Notes under the pieces: model-generated
Databases searched by the model: none
Seen by the model: only the letters and a program-made list of their open reading frames with translations
Told to the model about the DNA's origin: nothing
Part shown: piece by piece, positions 18,314 through 28,912 of the stretch
Position numbering within the stretch: position 1 is the stretch's first letter
Layout of the letters: every line of letters starts with the position of its first letter
Assembly (NCBI RefSeq): GCF_023715505.1
Contig: NZ_JAMBOH010000011.1
Span: 62,001-126,000 of the forward strand
Length of the DNA: 64,000 nt
From: Neobacillus cucumis
Lineage (GTDB): Bacteria > Bacillota > Bacilli > Bacillales_B > DSM-18226
Reading direction: 5' to 3'
Made by a program: the position numbers and the translations under genes

Positions 18314-18511
18314 CATTACTTAATTAGTATACATCTAATGACACTGGCACTTTTAAACTATAATTGCATGTTTTTATAGTATAATTGCATGAATTTTTAT
18401 CCAAAAAAGGGAAAGTAAATACGCAGTTCGTAAAAAAAGAGCAAAATAAATAGGCGCATGATTTTCTCATACACCACTAAAAGGAACGTACTCACACGTA
18501 CGTCACTTCTT

Positions 18512-19270
18512 TTATAGAGATTTCTTACTCTTCCTTTTAAACTCTCCGGGAGTTACTCCTTCTACCTCTTTGAAAAACTTAGAAAAATACGGAGGGTTGC
18601 TAAATCCAACCATAAAGGCAATTTCCGTCATGGAAAGATTGGAGAATAGAATAAGCTCTTTTGCCTCTCGTATTCTTCTCAAATTTCGATAATTACTAAT
18701 AGTTATTCCTTTTTCTCTCTTAAACGCACGCATTAAATGTGAAGGATGAACATGTAATTTCAATGCCATTTCTTCTAGTGAAATGTCCTCCGCAAAGTTC
18801 ATCTCTATATAGTTTTCCGCCTTCTCCACAATCGTTAAATTTTTGCTTTTAGATTTACGTATTGTTGGGTCGGAATATTCTGTTACCATATTCCCATGAA
18901 TTTGATCAAGTTCAGAAATTGCGTTGGCATGCTCAATCATAATAGCATATTTCTCTGATATAAAATGGCATTGCCATGGGCTTAAACCACCTTTTTCAGC
19001 AGCATAACTATAAAGCGTATTGTGTGATAATAAAATATTCTTGTAGGACCGGAGCCTATTATTCGGGACTCTATTAAGGATGTTTAATCTTTCCTCTCCA
19101 ATCCCCTGTTGAATGTCTCTTTCAAAGCTGTTTATAATTGCAGGGTCACAAAGTTGTATTCCAAGAAGTAACTGTTCTCTAAGTTTATGAGCATTTTCAA
19201 TGAATTCAGGTGTAATCCCATTTTGACTTTTATGGGCATTTAAAGTATTGGGTTGATGATGTTCCTTCAT
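18512..19270 (-). CDS. AraC-family regulator
   Basis: 252-aa regulator with a C-terminal double helix-turn-helix (about residues 145-250): ISLEEMALKLHVHPSHLMRAFKR and the signature MTEIAFMVGFSNPPYFSKFFK. The N-terminal ~140 residues are helical and do not look like the usual cupin sugar-binding domain. It is encoded 286 nt upstream of the GPH transporter in the same direction and is the likely activator of the transporter/creatininase pair; this is an inference from position. Confidence 0.88.
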   Translation of the reverse strand: MKEHHQPNTLNAHKSQNGITPEFIENAHKLREQLLLGIQLCDPAIINSFERDIQQGIGEERLNILNRVPNNRLRSYKNILLSHNTLYSYAAEKGGLSPWQCHFISEKYAIMIEHANAISELDQIHGNMVTEYSDPTIRKSKSKNLTIVEKAENYIEMNFAEDISLEEMALKLHVHPSHLMRAFKREKGITISNYRNLRRIREAKELILFSNLSMTEIAFMVGFSNPPYFSKFFKEVEGVTPGEFKRKSKKSL

Positions 19271-19381
19271 TTAAAGTCCCTGCCTTATTTTACGTTATGT
19301 TACAGCTCCCCGTAATGCGTCTAAATGAGTTTTTTAACTAGCTGACATTCATTTACCTAGTTATTTGTTTCATAATAAAAA

Positions 19382-19407
19382 CAGAGGCATTGTTATAACT
19401 GCCCCTG
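19382..19407 (-). terminator. Terminator of the amino acid permease gene
   Basis: CAGGGGCA pairs with TGCCTCTG on the minus strand (one G-U pair), then TTTTTATT. Confidence 0.75.
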
Positions 19408-19438
19408 TTGATAACTATAATGCTATTTTCAAGAAGTC

Positions 19439-20818
19439 TTAAGAAACACGTTTGGTTTGAGCTCCCGCTGCACGCTTTCCGATGCCAAATGCGTAATAGC
19501 TGATGGAAACAAGCGCCAGAAAAACAATCCCTACAACAAGCGATACACGGGTATCTTTATTAAACCACATTCCTATTAATATTAGAACCAGGAAAGCGAT
19601 TGTCAGGTAGTTTGATACAGGGGCAAAAGGCATTTTGAATGGATGATTGTCCATTTTATCCCCCTTCTCTTTTCTGAATCGAATTTGGCTGATCAGAATA
19701 ACAAACCACGGAATCATCCCTGGAAGTACACTAGCACTATAGACATAGACGAATAGATTTTTTGGTGCAATATAACTTAAAATAATCCCCACGGCCAAAC
19801 CAACCAGTACACCGATCGTACTTAAAAGGGGTACCCCATTAGAAGATAATTTCGTAAAGATTTTTGGTGCTTGTCCATTGACGCCCAATGTGTAAAGCAT
19901 TCGGCCTGCACTGTAAATCCCGCTGTTGCACCCGGACATTGCCGAAGTGATGACAACAAAGTTAATAATTCCGGCTGCCGCTGTAACTCCAAGTTTTGCA
20001 AAGGTTGCAACAAATGGACTGCCAATTGAATGCAGCTGATCCCATGGATAAACGGTCACAATCACAAAGATTGCCCCAATATAAAAAATTAATATCCGCC
20101 AAATAATGCTTTGGGTCGCTTTTGTTAACGTTTTTTGCGGATCTTCTGCTTCTCCCGCTGTAATCCCGATTAATTCGACACCTTGATATGCCCCAATAAC
20201 CAGTGATAGTGCAAAAAAGAATCCTGACCAGCCACCTGTAAAAAAGCCGCCATGTTTCCAAAGGTTTGATAACCCGGTTGGGGTTCCTCCATTGCCAAGT
20301 CCGAAGAAAATAAGACCAAATCCGGCAACTATCATGATTAAAATAGTGACAACTTTGATTAACGAAAACCAAAATTCAAATTCACCAAACGATTTAACCG
20401 AGATTAAGTTGGCTGCCCCAAGAATCACAAAGGCAACCAAACCGGGAATCCAAGCGGGGAGATCTGGGAACCAATACTTCATGTATGCCCCAACGGCAAT
20501 AATTTCTGACATCCCGACAATTACCCACTGAAACCAGTTGCTCCATGCCGTTAAATACCCAGCTAATGGATGAATATACTTATATCCAAATGTTGCGAAA
20601 GAGCCCGTACTTGGCTCCAAATATAACATTTCTCCCATTGCCCTCATAATAAAAAAGATAAAAATTCCTGCAATCATATAGGCAAACAGCACAGAAGGAC
20701 CCGTCCATTGAATGGTACTTGCTGACCCCATAAATAATCCGACACCAATTGTACCGCCTAACGCAATCATCTGAATATGACGTGATTTTAAGCCTCTCTT
20801 TAATTCTTTTGTTTCCAC
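19439..20818 (-). CDS. APC-family amino acid permease
   Basis: 459-aa, 12-helix amino acid transporter. The N-terminus [20 protein letters not shown] and the following [17 protein letters not shown] are typical of the AAT subfamily (GabP, ProY, AnsP, YtnA, YbxG). The exact amino acid cannot be read from the sequence. It is monocistronic with its own terminator, and the 411-nt gap upstream contains an AT-rich stretch and hairpin element copy 2. Confidence 0.88.
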   Translation of the reverse strand: METKELKRGLKSRHIQMIALGGTIGVGLFMGSASTIQWTGPSVLFAYMIAGIFIFFIMRAMGEMLYLEPSTGSFATFGYKYIHPLAGYLTAWSNWFQWVIVGMSEIIAVGAYMKYWFPDLPAWIPGLVAFVILGAANLISVKSFGEFEFWFSLIKVVTILIMIVAGFGLIFFGLGNGGTPTGLSNLWKHGGFFTGGWSGFFFALSLVIGAYQGVELIGITAGEAEDPQKTLTKATQSIIWRILIFYIGAIFVIVTVYPWDQLHSIGSPFVATFAKLGVTAAAGIINFVVITSAMSGCNSGIYSAGRMLYTLGVNGQAPKIFTKLSSNGVPLLSTIGVLVGLAVGIILSYIAPKNLFVYVYSASVLPGMIPWFVILISQIRFRKEKGDKMDNHPFKMPFAPVSNYLTIAFLVLILIGMWFNKDTRVSLVVGIVFLALVSISYYAFGIGKRAAGAQTKRVS

Positions 20819-21068
20819 TTTGACTCCCTCCTTCCAACTAATTGCTTCTTACTTACTTATCTGAATTATTATTCAATTATAATACTACTATATAAAAAAC
20901 ACAATTGTATTTTTCAGAAAAACATCTACATATCTAGCTTTTTTTAAATAAAAGTATTAAGAATATAAACTTATTTTTGAATTTTACAATAACTTTATCG
21001 ACCATATTATTCATATAAATAACACATTCCCTCATATTGAAAGGTGCTGTATCTGTTTTCCGCAAAAA

Positions 21069-21114
21069 ACCTCATTTACTTATGGTACGGTAGCGTAACA
21101 TATCTAAATGAGGT
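21069..21114. repeat. 48-bp hairpin element, copy 2
   Basis: ACCTCATTTACTTATGGTAC…CTAAATGAGGT with T7 directly after it on the plus strand, so it could also act as a terminator. The rest of 20819-21230 shows no gene. Confidence 0.75.
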
Positions 21115-21230
21115 TTTTTTAATGGAGAGCCCATTGGAGAAGAATTTAACTTTTAAAGGCAGTACTTTTTATTTTGATTTATCTAAAATAGCAGTTAGTG
21201 GTTAGCAGGATACCGTTAAGGATGAAACGA

Positions 21231-21895
21231 TTAACCAATAATCAACTCGGTTTCATTTTCCCTTTCTAGTATTTCCCGTGCTACGTCTTTTGCCGATTTT
21301 AATCTTGAACGGTCAGTCACAAAGTTATTTTCATCCCAAAATGGAGTATCCATCCCCCCCATATAGACACCGGAAACAGAAATCGAAGTATTCTCTAACT
21401 CTTTCACTAAGGCTTCGGTGAACCCTCGAATCGCAAACTTACTTGCACAATAGGCTGTTTCCTGAACTTTCCCGCGTAATCCAGCGGTTGAAATAATGTT
21501 CATAATTTTTCCGGCATTCCGTTCCAAGAAGGTCGGCAATATTGCCTTTGTTACATAAATCGTTCCCTTTACATTCGTATCGATCATATCACTGATTTTA
21601 TCCGCTGAGATTTCTTCCAGGGGGCCAAAGTAACCGATACCAGCATTATTAATCACTTGATCAATTTTTTCTGTTTTATTCAATTGTAAAGCAATTGTTC
21701 AACCATTTTAGGATCTGTAATATCACAGGTCGCTGATGTAGCACTTCCGTTTGTCTTTCCTATCATTTGTCTAACTTCATCCAAATGAGATGGTGTTCTT
21801 CCCACCAGAATGATTCGATTTCCTTCTTGGGCATATGCAAGGGCAAGTTCTTTACCAAGCCCTGTACCTGCCCCTGTAATCAAGATCGTTTTCAA
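21231..21895 (-). pseudogene. Short-chain dehydrogenase broken by a frameshift
   Basis: Two overlapping frames together make one SDR. The first (21895-21680) has the Rossmann motif TGAGTGLG and ends after MVEQLL. The second (to 21231) has NNAG, the serine region IISTAG and the catalytic YCASK. The join is near 21680-21690: one missing base in CTTTACAATTG would read …VEQLALQLNKTEKIDQVINNAG. Joined length is about 222 aa, roughly 20-40 aa short of the usual family, ending at ELIIG, so the C-terminus may also be lost. Probably inactive, unless the shift is a sequencing error. Confidence 0.75.
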
Positions 21896-22027
21896 TCTTT
21901 ACACCTCCAAATTAATTTTCAACGCTTTAAAAAACCTTGTACCGTACAACAGGCATTTTCACATTGAAATGGTCAGCTGCGGTTGCCCTCCCCCAGATCA
22001 GAAAGTGTTTGTGTCGATAAATCCTCC

Positions 22028-22654
22028 TCAAATCATCTCTTCAAGGCTTTCATTGTTTTTCTGCATAGGTAAACGGAATTTAAGTAAGCTTATACAAAAA
22101 TAAACGATGGATACGATTAAAACCATCAGCCATATTTGTTTGACAACAGGTGTGTTCCAAATTCCTAAAAAATACAATAAAGACGGGATCGTTAAGGTAA
22201 CCCAGGATTGAATAAAGGCAACCCGTCCAAGATAATGGTCAATCTTCATTTGCAGTGAATTGGATAAAAAGAATAACAGCCACAGAAAAGCCCACATTCC
22301 CCATGTAATCGCACTGACAGCATCATGGAAGTGGATCACGGCTGTGAACGTATAAACAACCGCGATAACCGCCACCCACAAACAAAACCAGCCAAGTCCC
22401 CTGCCATCAAGTCCTGTTAATGCGGTGACCCCAACATATAAATAAGTTAAACCAAATAAAAAGATAGATGCGTAGTTATACAACTCCCAATGATGTTGAC
22501 CCGACACCATGATTAAATAAAAAGGTATAATCAGTTGGATGACTCCTACAAACAGATTAAAAACCCCAACACTTTTTGCTTCTGCTTTTCCTGTTAACAT
22601 CAAACTATTAAGAAATAAAACGGCACCCGAAAGAAATAATCCGACGAAACTCAT
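22028..22654 (-). CDS. AmiS/UreI-family membrane channel
   Basis: 208-aa protein with about six or seven hydrophobic helices. The start GLFLSGAVLFLNSLMLTGK and the segment FLFGLTYLYVGVTALTGLDGRGLGWFCLWVA are characteristic of the AmiS/UreI family of urea and short-amide channels. No urease or amidase gene is adjacent, so the substrate is open. The ATG at 22654 has no strong ribosome binding site. It lies downstream of nupC beyond a terminator-like hairpin. Confidence 0.82.
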   Translation of the reverse strand: MSFVGLFLSGAVLFLNSLMLTGKAEAKSVGVFNLFVGVIQLIIPFYLIMVSGQHHWELYNYASIFLFGLTYLYVGVTALTGLDGRGLGWFCLWVAVIAVVYTFTAVIHFHDAVSAITWGMWAFLWLLFFLSNSLQMKIDHYLGRVAFIQSWVTLTIPSLLYFLGIWNTPVVKQIWLMVLIVSIVYFCISLLKFRLPMQKNNESLEEMI

Positions 22655-22704
22655 ATGCTTTGTTGTGAAAGATTATTTTCACAACATTCCCCTCCTTCAA
22701 AAAG

Positions 22705-22753
22705 GAAAAAGCAGTTTTCCATCCTCCTCTACAGGGTGAAAAAATGCTTTTTC
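22705..22753 (-). terminator. Terminator of the pdp-cdd-nupC operon
   Basis: GAAAAAGCA pairs with TGCTTTTTC around a ~31-nt loop; CTTTTTG follows on the minus strand right after the nupC stop. Confidence 0.6.
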
Positions 22754-22759
22754 AACAGA

Positions 22760-23941
22760 TTATAAAACAATACTTACAATCACAGCCGATAACACACTTA
22801 CCAGAGTGGCGCCGTATAAAAGCTTTAAGCCAAATTTGGCGACAACATTACCCTTTTTCTCGTTAAGGCTTTTTACGGCTCCAGCAATAATCCCGATCGA
22901 TGAAAAATTGGCAAATGAAACAAGGAAAACAGAAATAATTCCTAATGTGCGAGTGCTGAAGGCATCCCCTATTTTCGCCAGGTCCATCATGGCTACAAAC
23001 TCATTGGTTACAAGCTTTTCGGCCATTATACCGCCAGCTTGGACAGCCTCTGAAAATGGAATTCCCATGATAAACGCAATCGGCGAAAAGATATATCCCA
23101 ATATCTCCTGGAATGTAATATGAAAAATTAAATCAAAAATATTATTAATGGCAGCCATTAAGGCAACAAAACCAATTAGCATCGCACCGACAATCACGGC
23201 TACTTTAAAACCATCCATAATGTATTCGCCTAACATTTCAAAAAAGCTCTGCTTTTCTGTTTCCTGGATATCAAGAATATCCTCGTTTGGATTTACCGTA
23301 TAAGGGTTAATAATAGAAGTGATGATAAATCCGCCAAATAAATTCAGAACAAGTGCCGTAACCACGTACCTTGGTTCAACCATGGTCATATAGGCACCGA
23401 CAATTGACATTGAAACGGTGGACATCGCTGATGCACAAAGGGTATATAAACGATGGGCAGGCAAGAGACCGAGCTGCTTTTTCACCGTAATAAACACTTC
23501 AGATTGACCAATCATGGCCGAAGCAACCGCATTATAGGATTCCAATTTCCCCATTCCGTTTACTTTGCTGAGTAATAACCCAATGGCTTTCATAATAAAC
23601 GGCAGGATCTTCAAATACTGAAATATTCCAATTAGCACGGAAATAAACACGATTGGCAGCAATACATTTAGGAAGAATGGCATTTCTCCTTTATTGGCAA
23701 GTCCCCCGAAAACAAACGAGATCCCGGCACCTGCATAGCCTAATAATTTATTAAAGACTCCTGCAAATACTTTGATTAAATCCAGGCCTAACGTGGTATT
23801 TAATAATAATGCTGATAATATGACTTGAATAATGACCATAAGAATAATCGGTTTTATTTTGATGTTTTTCCGATTATTGCTTGCCAAGTATGCCAGTCCG
23901 AAAACAACAAGCAGTCCGATAATCGCAATGATGTATTTCAT
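22760..23941 (-). CDS. nupC: Concentrative nucleoside transporter
   Basis: 393-aa CNT-family nucleoside:proton symporter, the same length as B. subtilis NupC. The core contains [13 protein letters not shown] and [19 protein letters not shown], the conserved nucleoside and cation binding segments, and the C-terminal [12 protein letters not shown]. It follows cdd by 52 nt in the pdp-cdd-nupC operon and imports pyrimidine nucleosides for it. Confidence 0.95.
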   Translation of the reverse strand: MKYIIAIIGLLVVFGLAYLASNNRKNIKIKPIILMVIIQVILSALLLNTTLGLDLIKVFAGVFNKLLGYAGAGISFVFGGLANKGEMPFFLNVLLPIVFISVLIGIFQYLKILPFIMKAIGLLLSKVNGMGKLESYNAVASAMIGQSEVFITVKKQLGLLPAHRLYTLCASAMSTVSMSIVGAYMTMVEPRYVVTALVLNLFGGFIITSIINPYTVNPNEDILDIQETEKQSFFEMLGEYIMDGFKVAVIVGAMLIGFVALMAAINNIFDLIFHITFQEILGYIFSPIAFIMGIPFSEAVQAGGIMAEKLVTNEFVAMMDLAKIGDAFSTRTLGIISVFLVSFANFSSIGIIAGAVKSLNEKKGNVVAKFGLKLLYGATLVSVLSAVIVSIVL

Positions 23942-23993
23942 TGTAAGTCCTCCAAAAGTTGTTCGTATTCGCTTTCATTACAAACAAAAAAAT

Positions 23994-24407
<414 letters not shown>

Positions 24408-24427
24408 TCAAATATGTTTTGGTATCC

Positions 24428-24449
24428 AGGCTGGCGATAAGACCAGCCT
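24428..24449. other. Intergenic hairpin between pdp and cdd
   Basis: AGGCTGG pairs with CCAGCCT across 8 nt. No T run follows on the minus strand, so it is more likely an mRNA stability or processing hairpin than a terminator. Confidence 0.5.
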
Positions 24450-24501
24450 TTAAATTTTTTCCAGTTTGCACAAGATGATGTTTCTCCATTTATGATGCCA
24501 A

Positions 24502-25803
24502 TTATTGAATTTCTGTATAGATCAGTGTAGGTGCGGCTACCTTTTCATCTGTAACCTTATAAGCGGAGTAAATTTTTTCGATTACTTCCTGAACATTTTC
24601 TTTGTTACTATGAATCGTAACCAAGGACTCTCCTGCCTCGACATGATCCCCCACTTTCTTATGAAGGACAACGCCTACTGCCAAATCGATGACAGATTCT
24701 TTTGTGGCCCGTCCTGCTCCTAACATCATAGCAGCGGTTCCAACCGTTTCCGCCGTAATTTCCGCCACATAACCAGAAGTTTTTGCTGGAACTTCAACCA
24801 TATAGGAAGCGGTTGGAAGTTTACTAGGATCATCCACAACTGATGCATCTCCTCCTTGTGCTGCAAGGAAGGTTTTAAAGGTTTGTAATGCCTGGCCGCT
24901 CTGAATCGACTCTTTTAACATTTCACGTGCCTGGTTAAAATCAGAAGCTTTTTCAGCCAATACAACCATATGACTTCCAAGTGTTAAACAGAGTTCTTGC
25001 AAATCTTCAGGTCCTTGTCCTTTAAGCGTATCAATCGCTTCTTTTACCTCAAGAGCATTGCCGACTGCAAAGCCGAGCGGCTGGCTCATATCGGAAATGA
25101 TTGCCTTTGTTTTCCGGCCGACCCCATTGCCGATCTCCACCATCGACTGAGCTAATTCTTTCGCATCGTCAAGATTTTTCATGAATGCTCCGCTGCCTGT
25201 TTTAACATCTAGAACAATCGCATCAGCGCCTGCAGCAATTTTCTTACTCATAATGGAACTGGCAATCAGCGGAATGGAGTTAACCGTTGCGGTTACATCC
25301 CTAAGTGCATACAATTTTTTATCGGCAGGTGTTAAATTCCCGCTCTGACCAATGACAGCTACTTTATTTTGATTCACTAATTGGGTAAATTCTTCATTTG
25401 AAATTTCCACATGGAATCCCTTAATCGATTCCAATTTGTCAATTGTTCCTCCAGTATGGCCTAAGCCTCTTCCTGACATTTTTGCAACTGGAACGCCGAC
25501 AGAGGCAACAAGAGGTGCCAGCACAAGGGTTGTTGTGTCGCCAACTCCACCGGTACTGTGCTTATCTACTTTAGTCCCTTCTATGCCTGAGAGGTCGATT
25601 TGGTCACCGGATTGAACCATTGCCTCCGTTAAGCTAACGCGTTCCTCTTTTGTCATTCCCTGAAAAAACACAGCCATTGCAAAAGCTGACATTTGATAAT
25701 CAGGAATATCTCCTGTTGTAAACCCGTTTATCAAGAATTGAATTTCTTTTTTGGTTAATTCGTAACCATCACGTTTTTTCTCAATTACATCAACCATTCT
25801 CAT
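24502..25803 (-). CDS. pdp: Pyrimidine-nucleoside phosphorylase
   Basis: Phosphorolysis of uridine, deoxyuridine and thymidine to base plus (deoxy)ribose 1-phosphate. The family signature is [17 protein letters not shown] (about 81-97) and [18 protein letters not shown] follows. The 433-aa length is exact for the family. ATG 25803 has GAGGTG 7 nt upstream. First gene of a three-gene salvage operon. The upstream region has a promoter-like pair and a TGTCAGACGTCTAACA palindrome. Confidence 0.96.
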   Translation of the reverse strand: MRMVDVIEKKRDGYELTKKEIQFLINGFTTGDIPDYQMSAFAMAVFFQGMTKEERVSLTEAMVQSGDQIDLSGIEGTKVDKHSTGGVGDTTTLVLAPLVASVGVPVAKMSGRGLGHTGGTIDKLESIKGFHVEISNEEFTQLVNQNKVAVIGQSGNLTPADKKLYALRDVTATVNSIPLIASSIMSKKIAAGADAIVLDVKTGSGAFMKNLDDAKELAQSMVEIGNGVGRKTKAIISDMSQPLGFAVGNALEVKEAIDTLKGQGPEDLQELCLTLGSHMVVLAEKASDFNQAREMLKESIQSGQALQTFKTFLAAQGGDASVVDDPSKLPTASYMVEVPAKTSGYVAEITAETVGTAAMMLGAGRATKESVIDLAVGVVLHKKVGDHVEAGESLVTIHSNKENVQEVIEKIYSAYKVTDEKVAAPTLIYTEIQ

Positions 25804-25877
25804 TGAAGCGCACCTCTTTTTGTATAAATATTATCTAATACTTTATCGAAACCTAGTACCTGAATACAAACGTAAGA

Positions 25878-25932
25878 TGTCAGACGTCTAACAGACAACT
25901 TTATTTTACTCCTTTGTTACTAAAGTTGTAAA
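25878..25932 (-). promoter_or_regulatory. Putative pdp promoter with downstream palindromic operator
   Basis: On the minus strand TTTACA (25927-25932), an 18-nt spacer and TAAAAT (25903-25908) make a plausible sigma-A promoter. Just downstream lies TGTCAGACGTCTAACA (25878-25893), a near-perfect palindrome centred on ACGT, the form used by GntR- or DeoR-type repressors. ACAACTTTA/TAAAGTTGT (25895-25929) brackets the core promoter. Beyond this, 25935-26345 carries no gene, only AT-rich sequence and two palindromes near its end. Confidence 0.5.
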
Positions 25933-26280
25933 CCCTTTCTTTTTTTGAAGTTAATGGTAATCGCAACCAGTACAATGGAGGGAGGTTTACCTTTTCGCTG
26001 AGTTCGTTTTTATAAAGCCAGCGCTTTCATTTTTGCAAAATTCTTATTTTTTAACACTGGCAAAGAGTTTTTAAATCCATATGATTACTATAGTAGTAGT
26101 AACCTATTTTGTAAAGTGGTTTCCAATTTGTTTTAGTTTTATGATTTATCAAAAAAATAGGTAATAAGAAAGAATGATCTTACAAATCTTCTTGTTATGG
26201 ATATAAGGGGAAGGTTCTCATGCTAGTTTTAGAGTTCAAAAAACAGGGGGGGGTTTACGATTTCTAATCAAAGGGAAGAA

Positions 26281-26330
26281 GCACGGGGACGGTTCCCGTG
26301 CTCCTAAGAGGCCTAATTAGGCCCCTTCAT
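26281..26330. repeat. Two palindromes after the FAH-family gene
   Basis: GCACGGG-gacggtt-CCCGTGC (26281-26301) and the loopless palindrome GGCCTAATTAGGCC (26310-26323), the latter followed by CTTTTTTTAT on the plus strand. The first belongs to a GCACGGGGACGGTTC motif that recurs in altered form at 42217-42236. Confidence 0.6.
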
Positions 26331-26345
26331 CTTTTTTTATATCTG

Positions 26346-27143
26346 CTACAATACATAATTAAATAGTTTACCGATATTCTCTACTTCCACAGTTACGGCA
26401 TCGCCTGCCTTCATTGGACAACTGCCAGATGGGGAACCAGTAGCCAAAACATCACCAGGCTCCAGTGTCATAATCTGTGAAACCCAGCTGATAAGGAAAG
26501 GAATGGAGAGTGACATCTGATTCGTATTTCCATCTTGTACGATTTTTCCATTTAAAGTGGTAACGATTCGTAAATTAGTTGGATCAAGGCCTGACACAAT
26601 CCACGGCCCCAACGGTCCAAATGTGTCAAAACCTTTGCCGCGTGTAAATTGGGGATCCGTTTTTGTAAGGTCTCTTGCCGTTACATCATTAAAGATTGTA
26701 CAGCCAAAAACATAATCCAAAGCCTCTTCTTCTTTTATATTTTTACCACGTTTTCCAATGATAAGGGCTACTTCCCCTTCCATTTCTACCTGCTTGGTTA
26801 AATCACTTGACGGAAGAATGATATCCTCTCCATTTGGAATCAAGGAAGAGGCTGGTTTTAAAAACATAAATGGCTCTTTGAGGTTAGCCTTTCCCCCGGT
26901 CTCCCTTGCATGTTCAGCATATGTCCAGCCAAAATTAATCACCTTTGAGGGTGCTACAGGCTCTAAAACTTTGACATCACTATATTTAAGTCTTATACCA
27001 TCATATTTTAGTTGATTGTTTGCAATTTCAGTAAAAGTACTGGACAATTGTAAAATTTCATCACCCTCAACAATTCCGTAAAATACTTTACCGTTAGAAT
27101 TCTGATAACGAACGATCGTTTGTGTTTTTTGTAAAACCTTCAT
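26346..27143 (-). CDS. Fumarylacetoacetate hydrolase-family protein
   Basis: 265-aa member of the FAH superfamily, metal-dependent hydrolases, decarboxylases or acylpyruvases acting on 1,3-dicarbonyl or 2-oxo-dienoic acids. The acidic metal-binding pattern is in VEMEGEVALIIG with a later FNDVTARDL and TRGKGFDTFGPLGPW. The GTG at 27155 is possible, but ATG 27143 (MKVLQKTQ) has GGAG/GTGGG upstream. Alone on its transcript and separate from the aromatic cluster. It may be a 2-hydroxyhepta-2,4-diene-1,7-dioate isomerase-like enzyme or acylpyruvase; specificity cannot be told. Confidence 0.85.
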   Translation of the reverse strand: MKVLQKTQTIVRYQNSNGKVFYGIVEGDEILQLSSTFTEIANNQLKYDGIRLKYSDVKVLEPVAPSKVINFGWTYAEHARETGGKANLKEPFMFLKPASSLIPNGEDIILPSSDLTKQVEMEGEVALIIGKRGKNIKEEEALDYVFGCTIFNDVTARDLTKTDPQFTRGKGFDTFGPLGPWIVSGLDPTNLRIVTTLNGKIVQDGNTNQMSLSIPFLISWVSQIMTLEPGDVLATGSPSGSCPMKAGDAVTVEVENIGKLFNYVL

Positions 27144-27244
27144 TAGCGTACCCACTCCATGTATGGATGTATCTTGTCACGTGTCCTTATAAAGACAGAA
27201 TTGTAGATTGCCCTCATAGTCGACCTATTTTTCGATCTCCACTA

Positions 27245-28282
27245 TTAAAGCAAACGAATAAGTGGTTCGATTTCGATATCGTCTTCTTGATCTGATTTGG
27301 CGGTTAAGTCCTCTGCCATTGGCGTTTCAATGATTTTCTTAACCTGTTCCAAAGATTCAGCTTGTCCCAACGCCCACATTAATTTGGGAACGATAGCTTC
27401 TGTATTCATATCCCCAGATAAAATAACTTGATGCTGAGCTACCTTTCGGCCCACTTCATATAGAAGCAGGTCTTCTCCTTCTTCCAGGCATTGCGTGGTA
27501 ATTACGATCGCAACCCCCTGTTCCGTAAGCTCTTGGATTTTTGAAAGCAAGTTCCTTCCTTCAAAAGGCAAGCCGCCATTACCGAAGCTTTCAATTATGA
27601 TTCCTTTATATAAATCTTTTAAATAATCAAACGTCTCAGGCTTCATACCAGGATATAATTTCATCAGAAATACATCGGTACATAGGTTAGCGTTAAAAGA
27701 AAACTCTTTCGACGCCCGGACAGGTTTCCATTGGTAGTGTATTTCATTTCCATTTACGTAAGCGACATACGGATGGTTAATACTTTCAAATGCATCATAA
27801 CTTTTTGTTCTCATTTTGACTGCTCTCGTTCCGAGAATGACTCGGCCATCAAATAGGACAAATACGCCGCCAATATCCTCACAAGCAAACCGAAGCGCAT
27901 CGGTAACATTTTTCTTCGCATCGGTTTTTTGAAAGCTGATCGGAACTTGGGATCCGGTCAGCACCACCGGTTTTTCCAGCCCCTGAAGCATATAGGAAAG
28001 GGCTGAGGATGTATACGCTAACGTATCGGTCCCATGTGTAATGACAAATCCGTCATAATCATGATAATGGATATAGACGGCCTCAGCGATCTTTATCCAT
28101 TGCTCTGGCTGCAAATTGGTACTATCGATATTCATGATGATTCTTCCGTCAACATGAACATCACCTGATGTTTCTGGTAAAAAGTTCAGCAATTCTTCAA
28201 CAGACAATTCAGGAACAAGCCCCTCATTCCTCTCCACTGAGGCAATGGTTCCACCGGTAGCAAGCAATAAAATCTTCTTCAC
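27245..28282 (-). CDS. ansA: L-asparaginase (type I, cytoplasmic)
   Basis: Hydrolyses asparagine to aspartate and ammonia. The two nucleophile regions are TGGTIAS (Thr12 with this start) and [10 protein letters not shown] (Thr85, Asp86). Strong similarity to B. subtilis AnsA through [11 protein letters not shown] and GRVI.GTRA blocks, and no signal peptide. The GTG at 28282 has GGAG 9 nt before it and matches the known N-terminus; the open frame extends to 28327. The C-terminus carries about 12 extra acidic residues. The promoter is bracketed by putative AnsR operators, and ansR is divergent. Confidence 0.94.
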   Translation of the reverse strand: MKKILLLATGGTIASVERNEGLVPELSVEELLNFLPETSGDVHVDGRIIMNIDSTNLQPEQWIKIAEAVYIHYHDYDGFVITHGTDTLAYTSSALSYMLQGLEKPVVLTGSQVPISFQKTDAKKNVTDALRFACEDIGGVFVLFDGRVILGTRAVKMRTKSYDAFESINHPYVAYVNGNEIHYQWKPVRASKEFSFNANLCTDVFLMKLYPGMKPETFDYLKDLYKGIIIESFGNGGLPFEGRNLLSKIQELTEQGVAIVITTQCLEEGEDLLLYEVGRKVAQHQVILSGDMNTEAIVPKLMWALGQAESLEQVKKIIETPMAEDLTAKSDQEDDIEIEPLIRLL

Positions 28283-28318
28283 AAGCAACATCTCCATTGA
28301 AAAAGGATGGTCAAGATT

Positions 28319-28397
28319 TACGCGCAACGCGTATTTATATAAGCTATTATATAACTAAATTATGAAAAATCAATATAATGTTCTCGTTTCGCGTATA
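28319..28397 (-). promoter_or_regulatory. ansA promoter with two AnsR-type operators
   Basis: On the minus strand: TTGATT (28368-28373), 16-nt spacer, TATAAT (28346-28351). Downstream is the perfect palindrome TACGCG-CAA-CGCGTA (28319-28333); upstream of the -35 is TTCTCGTTTCGCGTATA (about 28381-28397), a relative of it. The same arrangement recurs before ansB. Confidence 0.75.
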
Positions 28398-28467
28398 TTT
28401 TTCTAGTATTCGCTAATTTTCAATGGTATAATAAATCCAATATTAAAAAGCTGGAGGCCTCGAGAGC

Positions 28468-28815
28468 ATGCTGGAACGTTTATCTGTATTAAGAAAAGAG
28501 CGAAAATGGTCCCTACAAGAAACGGCCGACAAACTTGGGATAGCAAAAAGCACTTATGCCGGTTACGAATCAGGATACCGTGAACCCTCCCTCCATTCCT
28601 TATTACAAATTGCAGGTTTATTTGATACAACGGTGGATTACTTATTAGGAGCAGAAAAGGATGATACTATTGAAATTACCGATTTTGCAAAAAGCCACAG
28701 TCACAGACTTTCAATAGATGGGGAACTTTTATCAGTCGATGAATTAAACGATTTTGTCTCTTTTGTGAGGGTGAAAAGAATATTGAGTGCAAAGGGAATG
28801 AGTAAAGAAGCCTAG
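28468..28815 (+). CDS. ansR: XRE-family repressor AnsR
   Basis: 115-aa regulator with an N-terminal Xre/Cro helix-turn-helix (about residues 5-60; WSLQETADKLGIAKSTYAGYESG) and a short helical C-terminal part. It closely resembles B. subtilis AnsR, repressor of the ansAB operon, with aspartate relief known there. ATG 28468 has GGAGG 10 nt upstream. It is divergent from ansA and convergent with ansB, sitting between them. Palindromes at three nearby promoters are its likely targets. Confidence 0.92.
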   Translation: MLERLSVLRKERKWSLQETADKLGIAKSTYAGYESGYREPSLHSLLQIAGLFDTTVDYLLGAEKDDTIEITDFAKSHSHRLSIDGELLSVDELNDFVSFVRVKRILSAKGMSKEA

Positions 28816-28848
28816 ATATGGGATCATCATAGGGTTTTCCAATAACAA

Positions 28849-28883
28849 AACAGCACCTCTAATGAACATTAGAAGGTGCTGTT
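28849..28883. terminator. Bidirectional terminator between ansR and ansB
   Basis: AACAGCACCT(T)CTAAT-type stem of 15 bp with one bulge and a 4-nt loop, T-rich on both sides (ATTTTTTTAG on plus), placed between convergent genes. Confidence 0.85.
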
Positions 28884-28912
28884 ATTTTTTTAGAAAAGTA
28901 CTTTTAAACCAT

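Noticed and set aside
19822..20372. Overlapping minus-strand frames inside the amino acid permease gene
   Set aside because: Out-of-frame shadows with Cys/Trp-rich, unlikely composition.
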